Of a stretch of 51,464 bases of DNA, positions 1 to 11,000 are shown piece by piece. Position 1 is the first letter of the stretch; every line of letters starts with the position of its first letter. The position numbers and the translations under genes were made by a program. The notes under the pieces were generated by a model that was not told the origin of the DNA, did no database searches, and worked only from the letters and a program-made list of their open reading frames with translations. The DNA is from CAYOCE01 sp964402405 (GTDB taxonomy: Bacteria; Pseudomonadota; Alphaproteobacteria; UBA7879), in NCBI GenBank assembly GCA_964402405.1, contig CAYOCE010000002.1, positions 1 to 51,464 on the forward strand, read 5' to 3'.

Positions 1-74
1 CCATGTGGCGCTACGCGCTACACCCCGGAAAGGATTGTAAATAAAGGGATTATGGAGTAAATCCTTAAATTTTT

Positions 75-2027
75 TTACTCCCCCAAAACACCTCGGAAAT
101 ATTCCAACGCCTCGGGATTGGCCAAGGCCTCGGTATTCTTGACTGGGCGGCCATGGATGATGTCGCGGACGGCAAGTTCAACGATCTTGCCGCTTTTGGT
201 GCGGGGGATGTCCGCTACGGTTAAGATTAAGGAAGGGACGTGACGAGGGGTGGTTTCTGCGCGAATCTTTTCCTTGATGCGGGCATTTAATTCAGGGGTT
301 AGTTGTACCTCTTCTTGCAGCTTCACAAATAAGATGATCCGCACATCTCCCTTCCAATCCTGACCAATGGCCAGGCTTTCAACGACCTCTTCAATTTGCT
401 CGACTTGACGATAAATTTCAGCGGTCCCGATTCGAACGCCTCCTGGATTTAGAACGGCGTCCGATCGGCCGTAGATGATGATGCCATCGTGTTCTGTGAT
501 CTCAGCAAAATCCCCATGGCACCACACATTGGGGAATCGGGCAAAGTAAGCGGCATGATATTTGGATCCATCGGGATCATTCCAAAACCCAAGAGGCCGG
601 GAGGGGAAAGGCTTTGTGCACACAAGCTCGCCCTTTTCGCCAAATACAGGTTTGCCCTCTTCATTAAAGACTTGGACGGCCATTCCGAAGCCTCGTATTT
701 GGATTTCCCCAGAATACACAGGGCCCATGGGATTTCCCAAAACGAAGCAAGAAATGATATCCGTCCCCCCGGAAATGGAGGCTAAACAAAGATTGTCTTT
801 GATCTGTTTATACACATACTCAAAACTTTCTGAAACCAATGGCCCGCCTGTGGAGGCCATGGTGCGCAAGGCTTTTAGGTTATGGGTATTCTTAGGGCGT
901 ACCTTAAACTTTTTGATACCATCAATGTATTTAGCGCTGACCCCCATGAAGGTCATGCGTTCCTGGTCCGCATAGGTAAACAAAATATCCAACTGGGGAT
1001 GCAAGGGCGAGCCATCAAATAACAACAACGTCGCCCCAGACGCCAAGGCCGAGATCTGCCAATTCCACATCATCCACCCACACGTGGTGAAATAAAACAC
1101 TCGGTCCTTGGGATGAATATCGGAATGGAGTTGATGCTCCTTCAGATGTTGTAACAGCGTCCCACCCGCCCCATGGATAATGCATTTGGGCATCCCTGTG
1201 GTACCTGAGGAAAACATGATATACAGAGGATGATTAAATGGTAGTTGTATAAATTTGATATCCGTTGGCTGAAAATTTTGGATAAAATCATCCAAATGCT
1301 GGGCCTTATCAATAGAAGAAATATCCACGCATTTTTGTTGATAGGGGACAATCACGACCTTTTCAAGGCTGGGGAGTTTCTGTTGAATTTGGGAGATCTT
1401 TTCCAGGCAATCATTTTCTTTGCCTTTGTAAATATAGTGATCCACAGCAATAAAGAGTTTTGGTTCAATTTGTTGAAACCGATCCAACGCCCCTTGTACG
1501 CCAAAATCAGGCGAGCACGAGGACCAAATGCCCCCAAGGCTAGCCACCGCCAAGATCATCACAACTGTTTCTGGCATATTGGGCATCATAGCGGCCACTC
1601 GATCCCCCGGCTGGAGACCCATTTTCTTTAAGGCCTGGGCCACACGGGATACTTGGTCATACAGCTGGTTATGAGTCATGGACCGCTTGATTTTATCCTC
1701 GCACCAGAAAACGATGGCTTCCTCATCATTGCGCGTCCGCAATAAATTTTCTGCAAAGTTTAATTGGGCATCAGGGAAAAATTCAGCATGCTCTGTATTT
1801 TTGGGGTCTAGGAGAATTCTATCTCCTTTTTTGGACGCAATAACACCTGTGAAATCCCAGACCGTTTCCCAAAATTCATGCATATAATAAGTAGACCACT
1901 CATGAAGAGCAGCAGGCGTCGTGATACGCAAATCATAGCGCCCATTGGCAAAGTCCATGAATTGCTTGAGCTTAGTGGCGTTGATTTGGCTAATGGATGG
2001 GGCCCATAAAGGATTCGTTGATATCAT
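75..2027 (-). CDS. Acetoacetyl-CoA synthetase
   Basis: Predicted to activate acetoacetate with ATP and CoA to acetoacetyl-CoA, feeding ketone-body or polyhydroxybutyrate carbon into central metabolism in the cytoplasm. The 650-residue length is normal for the family. An acetyl-CoA-synthetase-type N-terminal region is followed by the AMP-binding signature SSGTTGMPK at residues 273-281. Near the C-terminus TKSGK carries the catalytic, acetylatable lysine at about residue 614. The N-terminal WAPS and the GDFAEITEHDGIIIYGRSDAVLNPGG-type hinge region match acetoacetyl- rather than acetyl-CoA synthetases (from memory of the family). The gene lies downstream of, and in the same direction as, a LysR regulator, 119 nt apart. 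That regulator may control it, but no operator was identified. Confidence 0.93.
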   Translation of the reverse strand: MISTNPLWAPSISQINATKLKQFMDFANGRYDLRITTPAALHEWSTYYMHEFWETVWDFTGVIASKKGDRILLDPKNTEHAEFFPDAQLNFAENLLRTRNDEEAIVFWCEDKIKRSMTHNQLYDQVSRVAQALKKMGLQPGDRVAAMMPNMPETVVMILAVASLGGIWSSCSPDFGVQGALDRFQQIEPKLFIAVDHYIYKGKENDCLEKISQIQQKLPSLEKVVIVPYQQKCVDISSIDKAQHLDDFIQNFQPTDIKFIQLPFNHPLYIMFSSGTTGMPKCIIHGAGGTLLQHLKEHQLHSDIHPKDRVFYFTTCGWMMWNWQISALASGATLLLFDGSPLHPQLDILFTYADQERMTFMGVSAKYIDGIKKFKVRPKNTHNLKALRTMASTGGPLVSESFEYVYKQIKDNLCLASISGGTDIISCFVLGNPMGPVYSGEIQIRGFGMAVQVFNEEGKPVFGEKGELVCTKPFPSRPLGFWNDPDGSKYHAAYFARFPNVWCHGDFAEITEHDGIIIYGRSDAVLNPGGVRIGTAEIYRQVEQIEEVVESLAIGQDWKGDVRIILFVKLQEEVQLTPELNARIKEKIRAETTPRHVPSLILTVADIPRTKSGKIVELAVRDIIHGRPVKNTEALANPEALEYFRGVLGE

Positions 2028-2100
2028 CGGTACTCTCTTAGGTTACACAGGAAGCAGGTTATTTTTAATGGAAATCTACTATTTTTGCAAAGACAAAATG

Positions 2101-2128
2101 GTCTGAAGACTACTTTCGTCGGGGTGGG
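2101..2128. repeat. Half-copy of REPIN-like hairpin
   Basis: Between the synthetase and lysR genes the sequence GTCTGAAGACTACTTTCGTC followed by GGGGTGG resembles the right-hand arm of the paired hairpin repeats found elsewhere, including the adjoining GGTCTGAAGAC seen at 4968 and 50227. It has only one arm and no pairing left half, so it looks like a decayed copy. Confidence 0.5.
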
Positions 2129-2146
2129 TTCGAAAGGGTTCTACAG

Positions 2147-3040
2147 CTACTTTTCTAAAGACAAAACACTTTTTAAATAATCTCCCAAGCATCTAATGCG
2201 CGCCACGTCTTTCAATTGCTTGGGATAGGAATAGTAGATTTTAACCCCGGGTCCTTCGAAGTCTGGCAAAATACGAACTAATTTTTTAGAATGCTTAACA
2301 GCAGGATATTCGTCAGAGATGGCACAGATGCCCAACCCGGCTTCGGCCATTGCCAACAATCCAGCCCCCGTCGTGATTCGCAAAAAAGGCGTTCTAATTT
2401 GGGTGGGCCTACCTGCATACAAAATCCAATTTACATTACCATAGGGTTGTATGTAGTCCTCACTATAGGTAATTAACCGATGATGATCTAAATCCGCAGG
2501 TTTTTTTGGGTATCCATATTTTTCTAAATATTCAGGGCTGGCAAATGCCTTTGGTTTAAAAGTTAATAGATATTCTTGCATTAAGTCATCTTGATGAAGA
2601 ACAAGAGGATGAATAGATACATCTGCTTGGCGCGCTGTTAAGTCTAAATCTTCGTCCTTCGCTACAATCTTAAGGCGCATATCAGGATATTTTTCAAAAA
2701 AACCATTCATATAATAGGGCAACCACATTGTTGCCAAAGAAGGGGTTGTTGCAATGGTCAATAATCCCTTTGGATCCGTAGCCCCGTTCTCTAATAATTG
2801 AGTGATGTTTTTTGCCTCGGCCGCCATACGCTGAGCGATTTTAAAAAGGGCTTGCCCTTCTTGAGTTAGATCCAACCCCCGAATCGTTCGATAAAATAAT
2901 TTAGTCTTGAGATCATATTCAAGTTGCATAATAGAACGACTCAGCGCCGATTGGGTAATATTCAACTCCTCGGCAGCTCGTGTGAAGCTGCCAACCATTG
3001 CCACGTTATAAAATGTTTTTATCTTTTCCCAATTCACCAT
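2147..3040 (-). CDS. LysR-family transcriptional regulator
   Basis: A DNA-binding regulator of about 297 residues with the LysR layout: an N-terminal winged helix-turn-helix (SFTRAAEELNITQSALSRSI) and a periplasmic-binding-protein-like effector domain filling the rest. I start it at the ATG at 3040, because AGAGG lies 5-6 nt upstream. A reading frame extended to 3064 adds eight residues without a better ribosome site. The effector is unknown. It is divergent from the methyltransferase gene at 3164 and upstream of the acetoacetyl-CoA synthetase on the same strand, so either neighbour could be a target. LysR regulators often control divergent genes, but that is inference here. Confidence 0.9.
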   Translation of the reverse strand: MVNWEKIKTFYNVAMVGSFTRAAEELNITQSALSRSIMQLEYDLKTKLFYRTIRGLDLTQEGQALFKIAQRMAAEAKNITQLLENGATDPKGLLTIATTPSLATMWLPYYMNGFFEKYPDMRLKIVAKDEDLDLTARQADVSIHPLVLHQDDLMQEYLLTFKPKAFASPEYLEKYGYPKKPADLDHHRLITYSEDYIQPYGNVNWILYAGRPTQIRTPFLRITTGAGLLAMAEAGLGICAISDEYPAVKHSKKLVRILPDFEGPGVKIYYSYPKQLKDVARIRCLGDYLKSVLSLEK

Positions 3041-3163
3041 TATTACCTCTTTAATTTCTATCAATTTTATCTGGGTTCTTGCCTAAAGGAAAGAGCTTAT
3101 TCTATTGATTATAATTTTTCTATGAAGTAATATTCCAAATAATTCCCAGAATGGAGGATAGAA

Positions 3164-4669
3164 ATGCGCACAAATCCTAGAAATTCTATCAATAATGGCG
3201 ATAAGAAATCAGGAATATCAATGTCCATTTACAGGGGTTTTTCGCTTCCAGGATCTCTAGATTTAGAGATAGTTGAATACGTTCTACCAGTAGTTTCTCC
3301 TCAAACTCCTAAAATCTCCCTTTCTTATGGGGTACATGAAACAGAATTTGGCTCTCTTTTAATCCTAAGTACGAACAATACCCTTGCCGGACTCTATTTT
3401 TGTGACAGAATTTCTTTAGACAATATTAGGGATCTTGTTGCCCCTAACTTTAAATCTCTGGATTTAATCTTTGATCCCTCTAAAACAGAGTCCCTTTTAG
3501 AAAAAATATTGGCTAATAGACCTGTTCCGATTACATTAATAGGCAGTCTTTTTGAAATTTCTGTGTGGAAGATGCTTCTTCAAATACCCAAAGGATACGT
3601 CACTTCCTATCAAGAAATCGCCATGGCCATTGGCAAGCCAAAGGCAGTAAGGGCGGTGGCTAGCGCCATCGGAAGAAACCCCATTTCATTGGTCGTTCCA
3701 TGTCATCGTGTGATTAGATCCAATGGAAATATGGGGGGGTATAGATTTGGTTTAAATAAAAAGCTTGAATTACTACAAAAAGAAGTGTTATATAAGCAGC
3801 ACAATTTTAAAACTTATTTAAAACTTAAGGATATGGATATACAGATGATTAAGAAAACATTATTAACTAGTTCTTTATTTTTGGCTTTGAATACAATGGC
3901 GGACAGTCCAGCGATTGTGGAGAAGGCCCCCCTTACAGCAACGGAATCCCAAAATGCTGAATTTATAGACGAGGATCCCGAGGATCATGAACCCGTGTGC
4001 CTATTTGCCCCCTGCAATACGCCTTCCGGATTTTTCTTCACCGCCAACGTGGGCATGACTTCGTTTAATCAGAAGGCAGAGTTTCAGTATGGGGGGGAGG
4101 CGGGACATCCTCTTAGTATGTATAATATAGGCCTAAAGTCCAAAGAAGCTTCTTTTATTGGGGTAGGTTTTGGATACTTATGGGATATTAATAAATTTGC
4201 TACAACTATTGAGTACTCATTTCAGATAGATACATTAAAGGCAAAATATCTAGCATATCCTACGCCTTATCCTTTTACTCTAGGTGATGCAAGTGATCAT
4301 GTCTTCTCCAAAAAATCTTCCCATAACCTCAGTTGGACTATTGGGTATCGAATATTTAATGCATACACTCCCTATGTTGGTGTAGGTATGTCCAGAGCTC
4401 AATTTGGATACTACTATAACCATCTGTCTGGTCCTAACACCGTTACACAGAAAGTACAAAAGTATATATGGGGAAATGTGTTTCTGGCAGGGTTACGAGT
4501 GGCCCTCACCGATCATGTTCATCTAAAGATAGAATATCAGCTGCAAAATTTCCCCAAATGGAACACAGGAGAAATAAATCCTAAATGGACTGCTGCACGA
4601 CCCATTAACGTTGTTCAACTTAAACCCAAATTTCAAACCCTCCTATTTGGGGTGAGTTATAAGTTTTAA
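3164..4669 (+). CDS. O6-alkylguanine-DNA methyltransferase fused to outer-membrane-barrel-like protein
   Basis: One uninterrupted 501-codon frame. Residues about 35-205 are a methylated-DNA-protein cysteine methyltransferase: a degenerate N-terminal domain, then the DNA-binding/active-site domain with PCHRV (C180 accepts the alkyl group) and the family's conserved GYRFG-like end. After a link of about 15 residues, residues 228 onward start a new protein: MIKKTLLTSSLFLALNTMA reads as a signal peptide, followed by roughly 250 residues of alternating aromatic/polar strands ending LLFGVSYKF, typical of an outer-membrane barrel with a C-terminal aromatic. A cytoplasmic repair enzyme and an exported barrel are an improbable single chain. 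Either the repair gene has lost its stop codon or both products come from one mRNA. GGAGG 7 nt before 3164 supports this start. Confidence 0.8.
   Translation: MRTNPRNSINNGDKKSGISMSIYRGFSLPGSLDLEIVEYVLPVVSPQTPKISLSYGVHETEFGSLLILSTNNTLAGLYFCDRISLDNIRDLVAPNFKSLDLIFDPSKTESLLEKILANRPVPITLIGSLFEISVWKMLLQIPKGYVTSYQEIAMAIGKPKAVRAVASAIGRNPISLVVPCHRVIRSNGNMGGYRFGLNKKLELLQKEVLYKQHNFKTYLKLKDMDIQMIKKTLLTSSLFLALNTMADSPAIVEKAPLTATESQNAEFIDEDPEDHEPVCLFAPCNTPSGFFFTANVGMTSFNQKAEFQYGGEAGHPLSMYNIGLKSKEASFIGVGFGYLWDINKFATTIEYSFQIDTLKAKYLAYPTPYPFTLGDASDHVFSKKSSHNLSWTIGYRIFNAYTPYVGVGMSRAQFGYYYNHLSGPNTVTQKVQKYIWGNVFLAGLRVALTDHVHLKIEYQLQNFPKWNTGEINPKWTAARPINVVQLKPKFQTLLFGVSYKF
3845..4669 (+). CDS. Candidate independent start of outer-membrane protein within the fused frame
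   Basis: The ATG at 3845 begins a 274-residue product with a two-lysine n-region, a hydrophobic core and a TMA|DS signal-peptidase-I-like site. Translation from here would give a normal exported barrel protein of the OmpA/OmpW-like size class; its exact family is not recognised. An AAGGA lies 13 nt upstream, a longer spacing than usual, so initiation could rely on ribosomes arriving from the upstream methyltransferase part. No in-frame stop separates the two. Confidence 0.5.
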   Translation: MIKKTLLTSSLFLALNTMADSPAIVEKAPLTATESQNAEFIDEDPEDHEPVCLFAPCNTPSGFFFTANVGMTSFNQKAEFQYGGEAGHPLSMYNIGLKSKEASFIGVGFGYLWDINKFATTIEYSFQIDTLKAKYLAYPTPYPFTLGDASDHVFSKKSSHNLSWTIGYRIFNAYTPYVGVGMSRAQFGYYYNHLSGPNTVTQKVQKYIWGNVFLAGLRVALTDHVHLKIEYQLQNFPKWNTGEINPKWTAARPINVVQLKPKFQTLLFGVSYKF

Positions 4670-4723
4670 TTTTAGGGTGCTATCCTCACGAAAGTGGTCG
4701 TTAGACTACCTCGCTTCCTCTTG

Positions 4724-4823
4724 AACCACCCCGGCGGAAGCCGGGGTTTAAGAGAGTGGATAGGACAGTAAAGACCTACAAAATACAATCGCTGTATGGA
4801 CCCCGGCTTTCGCCGGGGTGGTC
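4724..4823. repeat. REPIN-like paired hairpin, copy a
   Basis: Two inverted arms about 50 nt apart. The left arm is CCCCGGC-GGAA-GCCGGGG and the right arm CCCCGGC-TTTC-GCCGGGG, whose complement has a GAAA loop. The flanks AACCA and TGGTC complete the inverted repeat. The spacer begins AAGAGAGTGGAT, as in other copies. Confidence 0.85.
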
Positions 4824-4872
4824 GAAAGCGGCACCCACAATCAACCATCCCCGCAGGTGAAAAAACCTAAGG

Positions 4873-4970
4873 AACCACCCCGACGAAAGTCGGGGTCCAA
4901 GAGAGTGGATGGCAGTCAATGCTTAGAAAGTACAATTCCTGTATGGCCCCCAGCTTTTGCAAGGATGGTC
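4873..4970. repeat. REPIN-like paired hairpin, copy b (right arm decayed)
   Basis: Lies 49 nt after copy a, in the same orientation. The left arm CCCCGAC-GAAA-GTCGGGG is intact and the spacer begins AAGAGAGTGGAT. The right arm has drifted (GCCCCCAGCTTTTGCAAGGAT). Copies a and b together fill most of the 338 nt without a gene between 4670 and 5007; nothing else was seen there. Confidence 0.75.
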
Positions 4971-5007
4971 TGAAGACCAAAAATAAAAAAACTAAAGGAG
5001 ATAAAAG

Positions 5008-8000
5008 ATGATGAAATTTTTGAAAACCAGCATGGTTGTTTTACTAAGTACATGTCTTGTGTTAAACTCTATACCTGTATATGGGATGTATGATTCGGCA
5101 TCAGATGAATATCTAGATGGTATGTTTCAGTCTTTTAATCTTTCTGTTCCTGTTGGTATAACTATGCAGGTTAGGCGTAGCGCATTAAATGGTGCATCGA
5201 AGCTACAAGCAGGAGCAGCGGATCCTTCTTCAAGATTTGAAATTGCTGCATATACTTTAAATTTTGCGCAAGATGTTGTCGCTCGGCCTCTAGAACGAGA
5301 CGCTACCTTAGAACAACAAAGGCTACAGACAGCGTTAGATGCAGAAACAGCAGAAAAGAGAGCTGCAGCGGCTCGTCTTCTTGCGCTGGAGAATGAAGTT
5401 ACGCGATTAACCGGTGCATTGAAGGCATCAGAAGACAAACTACGCGACTTAAACACAAACGTGATCCCTCAGTTGAGAACTGATATTGTACGATTGGGTA
5501 ACGAGAAACAGCAGGAAACAGACAAACTTCCCCCCATTATTCAATTACTGGATGCGGCAACCAAAGAAAAGACTCGCTTAGAACAAATAATCCCTCAGCT
5601 AACTGCTGAGAGGGACGATGCAGTAACTGCAGAAAAGCAGGCACGCCTTAAAATTGGGGTGCTGAAGCGGAAAAATAAGCAATTGGAAGAAAATGCACGG
5701 TTAATTGTCGATCAGACTGCAGATTTAGACGCCATAACGAAAGAAAGAGATGATCTTGCTGTTGGAAAGAGTCGCCTAGAAACTGACAACACAGCTCTTT
5801 CCGCTGCAAAGCAGGCGGCAGAAGCTGAGAATACAAGGCTTCAAAATTTAGAGCAAGACCTTAGAGATCAGCTGCAGGAAATTACAAAAAAGCATGGGGA
5901 TTTAATAACAGAGCGTGCTGAATTACGGAAACAACATGATGATGAGGTTGCAAAATTAGAAGCAGATCATGCTGTGCAGGTTGCCCAAATAGCAGCTGAA
6001 AAAGCTGACGCCCTAAGAGATCTTCAAGAAAAACACACGGCAGAAGTTGCTCGTCTTAATAATACCCATCAAGAAGAATTAAGGAAATTAAGAGAGGCTT
6101 ATGCTCAGCAAATAAGGGCATTAGGCGATGATCAAGCAGTAGAGCGCACACGTTTAGAAACACAGTTTAAAACTCAAACACAACAGCTTCAGCACCAACA
6201 GACTCAAGCAGTAGCTGATTTGAATGCTACGCACGCAGATGCTCTAACACAGAAAGATGATGTACATACTCAGGCAGTTCACCGGTTACAGGATGACCAT
6301 GCAAGAATAATGAGGGAAAAAGAGGACGAATATCAACAACAGATTGTAGCCATTCGAGAAGAATTGAGAGTGGTGAAAAATACTGAAGTTCAATTAAAAT
6401 TAGATATCGCTCAACTAGAGAAGGAAAAATCAGATTTAAGCAGGGAGATGCAAAGGTTGCAAGATGAACATGCGCAAACTCTGTTTAGAGTAGCGGCTGA
6501 TCATAAAGCACAACTTGAAGCCCTTGAACAAGTAACTCGTGAACAAGTTGCTGTTGTCCAGAAAGAACTTGCTGATGCAAGAGCCGCATTTGAGGGAGAA
6601 AATAAAGTACTTGCAGATCAATTAAGCTCTTTGCAAGCTCAGCATGATATTAAACTTGCTGAGATTGATTCAATAAATGCGCAGTTGAAAAAACTGCAAC
6701 AAGATATTGGCACAAAAACAAGCGAGTTAGAGACACAAAAAGCATCTTTAAAGACTGAAAAATCCCAAAAAGAAGAAGCTCTTGCACAGTTAGAAAAGAA
6801 AAAAGCAGAATTTGAACTTTTGAAAAAATTTGCAGAAGAAAATATAGGAGAACTGAGAAAAGCAAAAGACGAGACCAACAAAAAGGTAGTTACCCTGGGG
6901 AGGATATTTTCTTCAAGTAAAGAAGATCTTGAATCTAGGATGAAAGCACTGAGCGATCAATATAGCCAGAAAGCACTTGCTGAGCAGATAAAACATGAAA
7001 GAGCTTTAGATGAGGCACACCAGGGGTATGAGCAAAGGGTAAGAGACCTTGAGGATCAACAAAAACTAGAAATCAAAAAACTAGAAGATGCTGCAGCAGC
7101 TAGCTTACGTGAATTTGGGAAACTTCTTACACAAGGAGAGCATAGACTACGTGATATTGAAGATCAAAGAGGGCAACAGATTCAAGTCTTAGAAGCAAGG
7201 TTACAGCAAGATGCCCAAGCCCATGCAAGAGAGTTGGCTGCTAAGCAAGCAGCATATGATGCCCAAAGTACCGAGGCTCTACAAGGATATATGGATGGAT
7301 TGGAAAAAGTTCGCCAAGCGGCGCATGAAGCTTCAGAAAAGCACACACAAGAATTAGCCTCCTATACTAGAATGGACTATCACCAAGCGCAGATGGCAGA
7401 AATGCGGATGCAGTTAGAAAGGGATAAAGCAGAGGCACTAGGTGCTTTAGCGACAACAAAAGACGTCCAAATACACCGTGTGCAGGAACAGTTAACTCAA
7501 AGAGAAACAGAAAATACTCATCTAGCTCGGGCAGTGGCAGATTTGAAAACTCAAAATGGGGGTTTAACAGATAATAATGGTCAATTGAGAGCAAGGCTTG
7601 CTACGGAAGAAGAGGAGAAAAGAAAAGCCCTTGATCAAGTTGCTGCACTGTCAGCAGAACTAGAAAAAGCACGCCAAGCATTAACTGCGACACAAACAGA
7701 GTTGGGACTTGTGAAAGAAGAAAACAAACGCCTATCTGCAGACAACCAGAGAATGGTGGATGAGATTGCAGATCTGAAAAATAGGCTTGAAACGGCGCTT
7801 AAGGAAACAGCAGATCTTGTTGATCAAATGAAAGCCTTAAAATTAGCACATGAAAAATCTCTGGCTGAAGAGCAAGAAAAATACGCACGTAAAGAGCAAT
7901 CCTTAATAGATGCTCAAACAGCGTATATTGCCGAATTAACATCTCAGCATCAACAGCAGATGTTAGAACAAAAGACAGCTTTTGAGGAGCAAATGCGAGG

Positions 8001-11000
8001 TAAGCAAGATACGCTTCAAAGATTACAGGGAGACCTAAGCCAACAGAAACAGACTTTTGTTGAAACAGAATCTGTATTTCGTCAACAGTATAATACACTT
8101 GAGAGCACAGCAGAGAAAGAAAAGGTGGAACTACGTAGTCAAATGGCAGCTCTTCAGGAAAAATTTGATACAGAAAATCAAAGTGTACAAAAAACAATGG
8201 CTTCAGTTAAAGCTGATATGAGCCAATTGAAAATTGAATATGCTCAGAAAGAAGAACTTCTTAAATCTCAATCTGAGGCTGAGATTAAAAAGATTCAAGC
8301 AGAAAATGCAAAAAGACTTGAGGCACAACAATTAGCGCATCAATTAGAAATAACAAGGATTCAAGAGCAACATGAACGCGCAATGAGTGCCCTACGATCA
8401 GAGCTACAAGCAGCAGAACAGAAATTTGCCGAAGAAAAATCTGTGTTAGAACAGAAGAATGCAGACTTAATGTCAGAGACGGCAAAACTTGGGGATCAAG
8501 AAACAGTCCTTAGAGAATCTATTGATGCGTTAAAGGCGGAGTATAGCCAGGATAAGCTTCGCTTAGAGCAAGAATATAAGAGTGCCATGGAAGATGCACT
8601 ATTAAAACAACGGGAAAAATTTAGAAAAGAAGTAGATCAAAAATTTGCACAATTGGAAGAACATCATGCGCAGATGGATCAACGTTCAAATGACGCTTTG
8701 GGAGCTTTAGAAGCTAGGATAGACAGCCTTACAAGGCAGCTAACAACAGAGAGAAAAACAACAGACGCTCTACGTGAAGCTCAAACAGCACTTCATAGCC
8801 TTAGAGCTCAAACTAAGGCAGAAGAAGCGAGGCGCAGTCAGCAGCTTCAAGAAAGAAGTGCAGAATTAGAGGCTGCACAAGTTAAATTAAGAAAGATGGA
8901 ACGTGAAGTAAGAGATGTAAGAGAGACAAAACAAAAGCTATTGGAGCTTCAGCAGAAAGATAAAGAGCTGCGTGCAATGCTAGCCCAATATATGGGATTA
9001 GAGGAAAGTGCAAACCTAAAAGCACTCCAGGCTAAATTTAGGCAAGATCAGCTGGCAGGACGATTGAAAGAAGTTGCATTAGAATCAGATAGACATAAAG
9101 GAACCATTGAGACCCTATTGAGAGATTATGGGAAATCTATCGGTATGGTTACAGAACAAATGAAGGCTCTGGGGCAAAAAGTGGATAAGGCACAGTCCCT
9201 TGTACCGGCTACAAAACGAGAGGGAATACAAAAATTACCTGGAACTCTTGCAGAGTTTATGGAATTTTGTGGAACTACCAAGGCTAACTTCGAGAGTTTG
9301 TTTAGAGCATTTACCTCCCTTTATGAGGAACAAAGAGGTTATGCACGAACCACGTCCTCCTCCAGATCGGCTACACCATCATCAGCCAGAGGTGGGCCAA
9401 CACCTCCATTGTCAGCGAGAAGCGATGCATCTGCCTCTAGAAGAGGGGATACTCCATTCGAGGATGCCCAATCCATGTCCTCTGTTGGAGGATTTTCTGA
9501 CACGGGCCAGGATGCAGCGCATCAGGAAGAATTAGTAACTTTGCGGGCACTTCATGACCAGGAAATGGAAGCGCTTAGGATTGAACATGAGCAAGAGCAA
9601 GGTAAGTTATACAGGGACTATCAAATCCAACTCCAACGCTTGCAAGGAGACCTTGCTTTTGCTGAGAGCGAAAGGGGTCGATTAGAAGAGGAAGTTGCAG
9701 AGCTCCGCTATAAATTTTCAGAACTAGAACAACAACATAATGCCCTCCTTGAAGAAAACGAGGATTTTAGAGGGGTTGCTCAATTCACTGGAAGAAGCCC
9801 TGTATTCGCAAGAGGGTATAGGGGTAGTATGCCTAAGGTAGGTCCTAATATAGATGAGCTGAAGCGAACATTAGAGAATTTAAGGTACACAGAACGGATG
9901 CTAGAGGATCAATTGGAAAGCACACCCGGTACAGCCCCTATAGGCGCTTTCCTTGCTGGATTCCAACAAAGTTTTAATGAAATAGCTTCTAGCTCTCTAA
10001 CTGATATACTGTTTAAGACTAGAGTTGAAGTGTGTTTAGATGCACTCAAAGGATCTTTGACTGGACTCTATTTAGGTCTATATGGTGCAGGACAATTTCA
10101 ACGTATGCTTGGCGCTGTACAAGAACGAAAGAAACTGGTGCAAGAGCAAATTGATCAGCTCTTAGAGCAAGAACAACAGCAACAGGGATCTCCAGTATCA
10201 GCAAGGCACCGCTCTTCAAATACAGGTGGGGGGGTAACTATGGAGAGGATAGAGGAGAGCAAGAAAATAGTGGGCGGATCTCATCCAGCGTTAGTAGATT
10301 ATACGGATGCTCTAGAACATGCAGTGGTTGGAATGTTCAAATTTATCACGGAGGTAAATGCCCTTCTGGGAAGGACACAAGCAAGACTTGGGGAAATTAA
10401 TTTAGTAAAAGAATTAACTACACCTCGATTTTCTTCAAGTACTTTAAGTATGAGAACTCCCACATCTGTACGAAAAAGAGTGGCAAAGGCGCAAAGCTTA
10501 CAAGATGAACTAATGCAGGCCATGAATGGTATTGAAAGTGAACCGATTATAGAGGGTAATGAGGAGGAAGAGGATGGTAAAACACTAGCGTACAATATCG
10601 TTTCTCATTACGACGTCCTTGCTCAACAATTAGATGGAAGAGGTGTAACAGATTTGCTATCTGCTCTAAGAATAAGAATAGCAGGCACAAATACAGCGCA
10701 GGCAATGCAATACCAATTAGCGATAGATAGTTTGGAAGGGAAAATCAAACAATTAACAGCAGATGGAAGAACAGTTTTAGAAGCACTTCATAGCAAGAAT
10801 CCTCTAGAGAATTCAATTGTGGCGGCTTTAGTTGTAGAGAAGGCCCAATCTATAGCCACTGCTTTAGTTGGAGAGATTGAGCGTGAGAGAGATGAAGCTT
10901 ACAGAAAAACATTAGAAGAAAAACCTGAGGGTGCTCCGTCAGCGGCAGCAACTTTAGATCACAGGGTAGACAGTGCAGAGATGCTTCTTGCTTTGAACAT

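Noticed and set aside
30..66. AAGGATT/AATCCTT pair followed by T residues at the left edge as a terminator
   Set aside because: The stem is only seven AT-rich pairs with a 23-base loop, and the upstream gene is outside the window.
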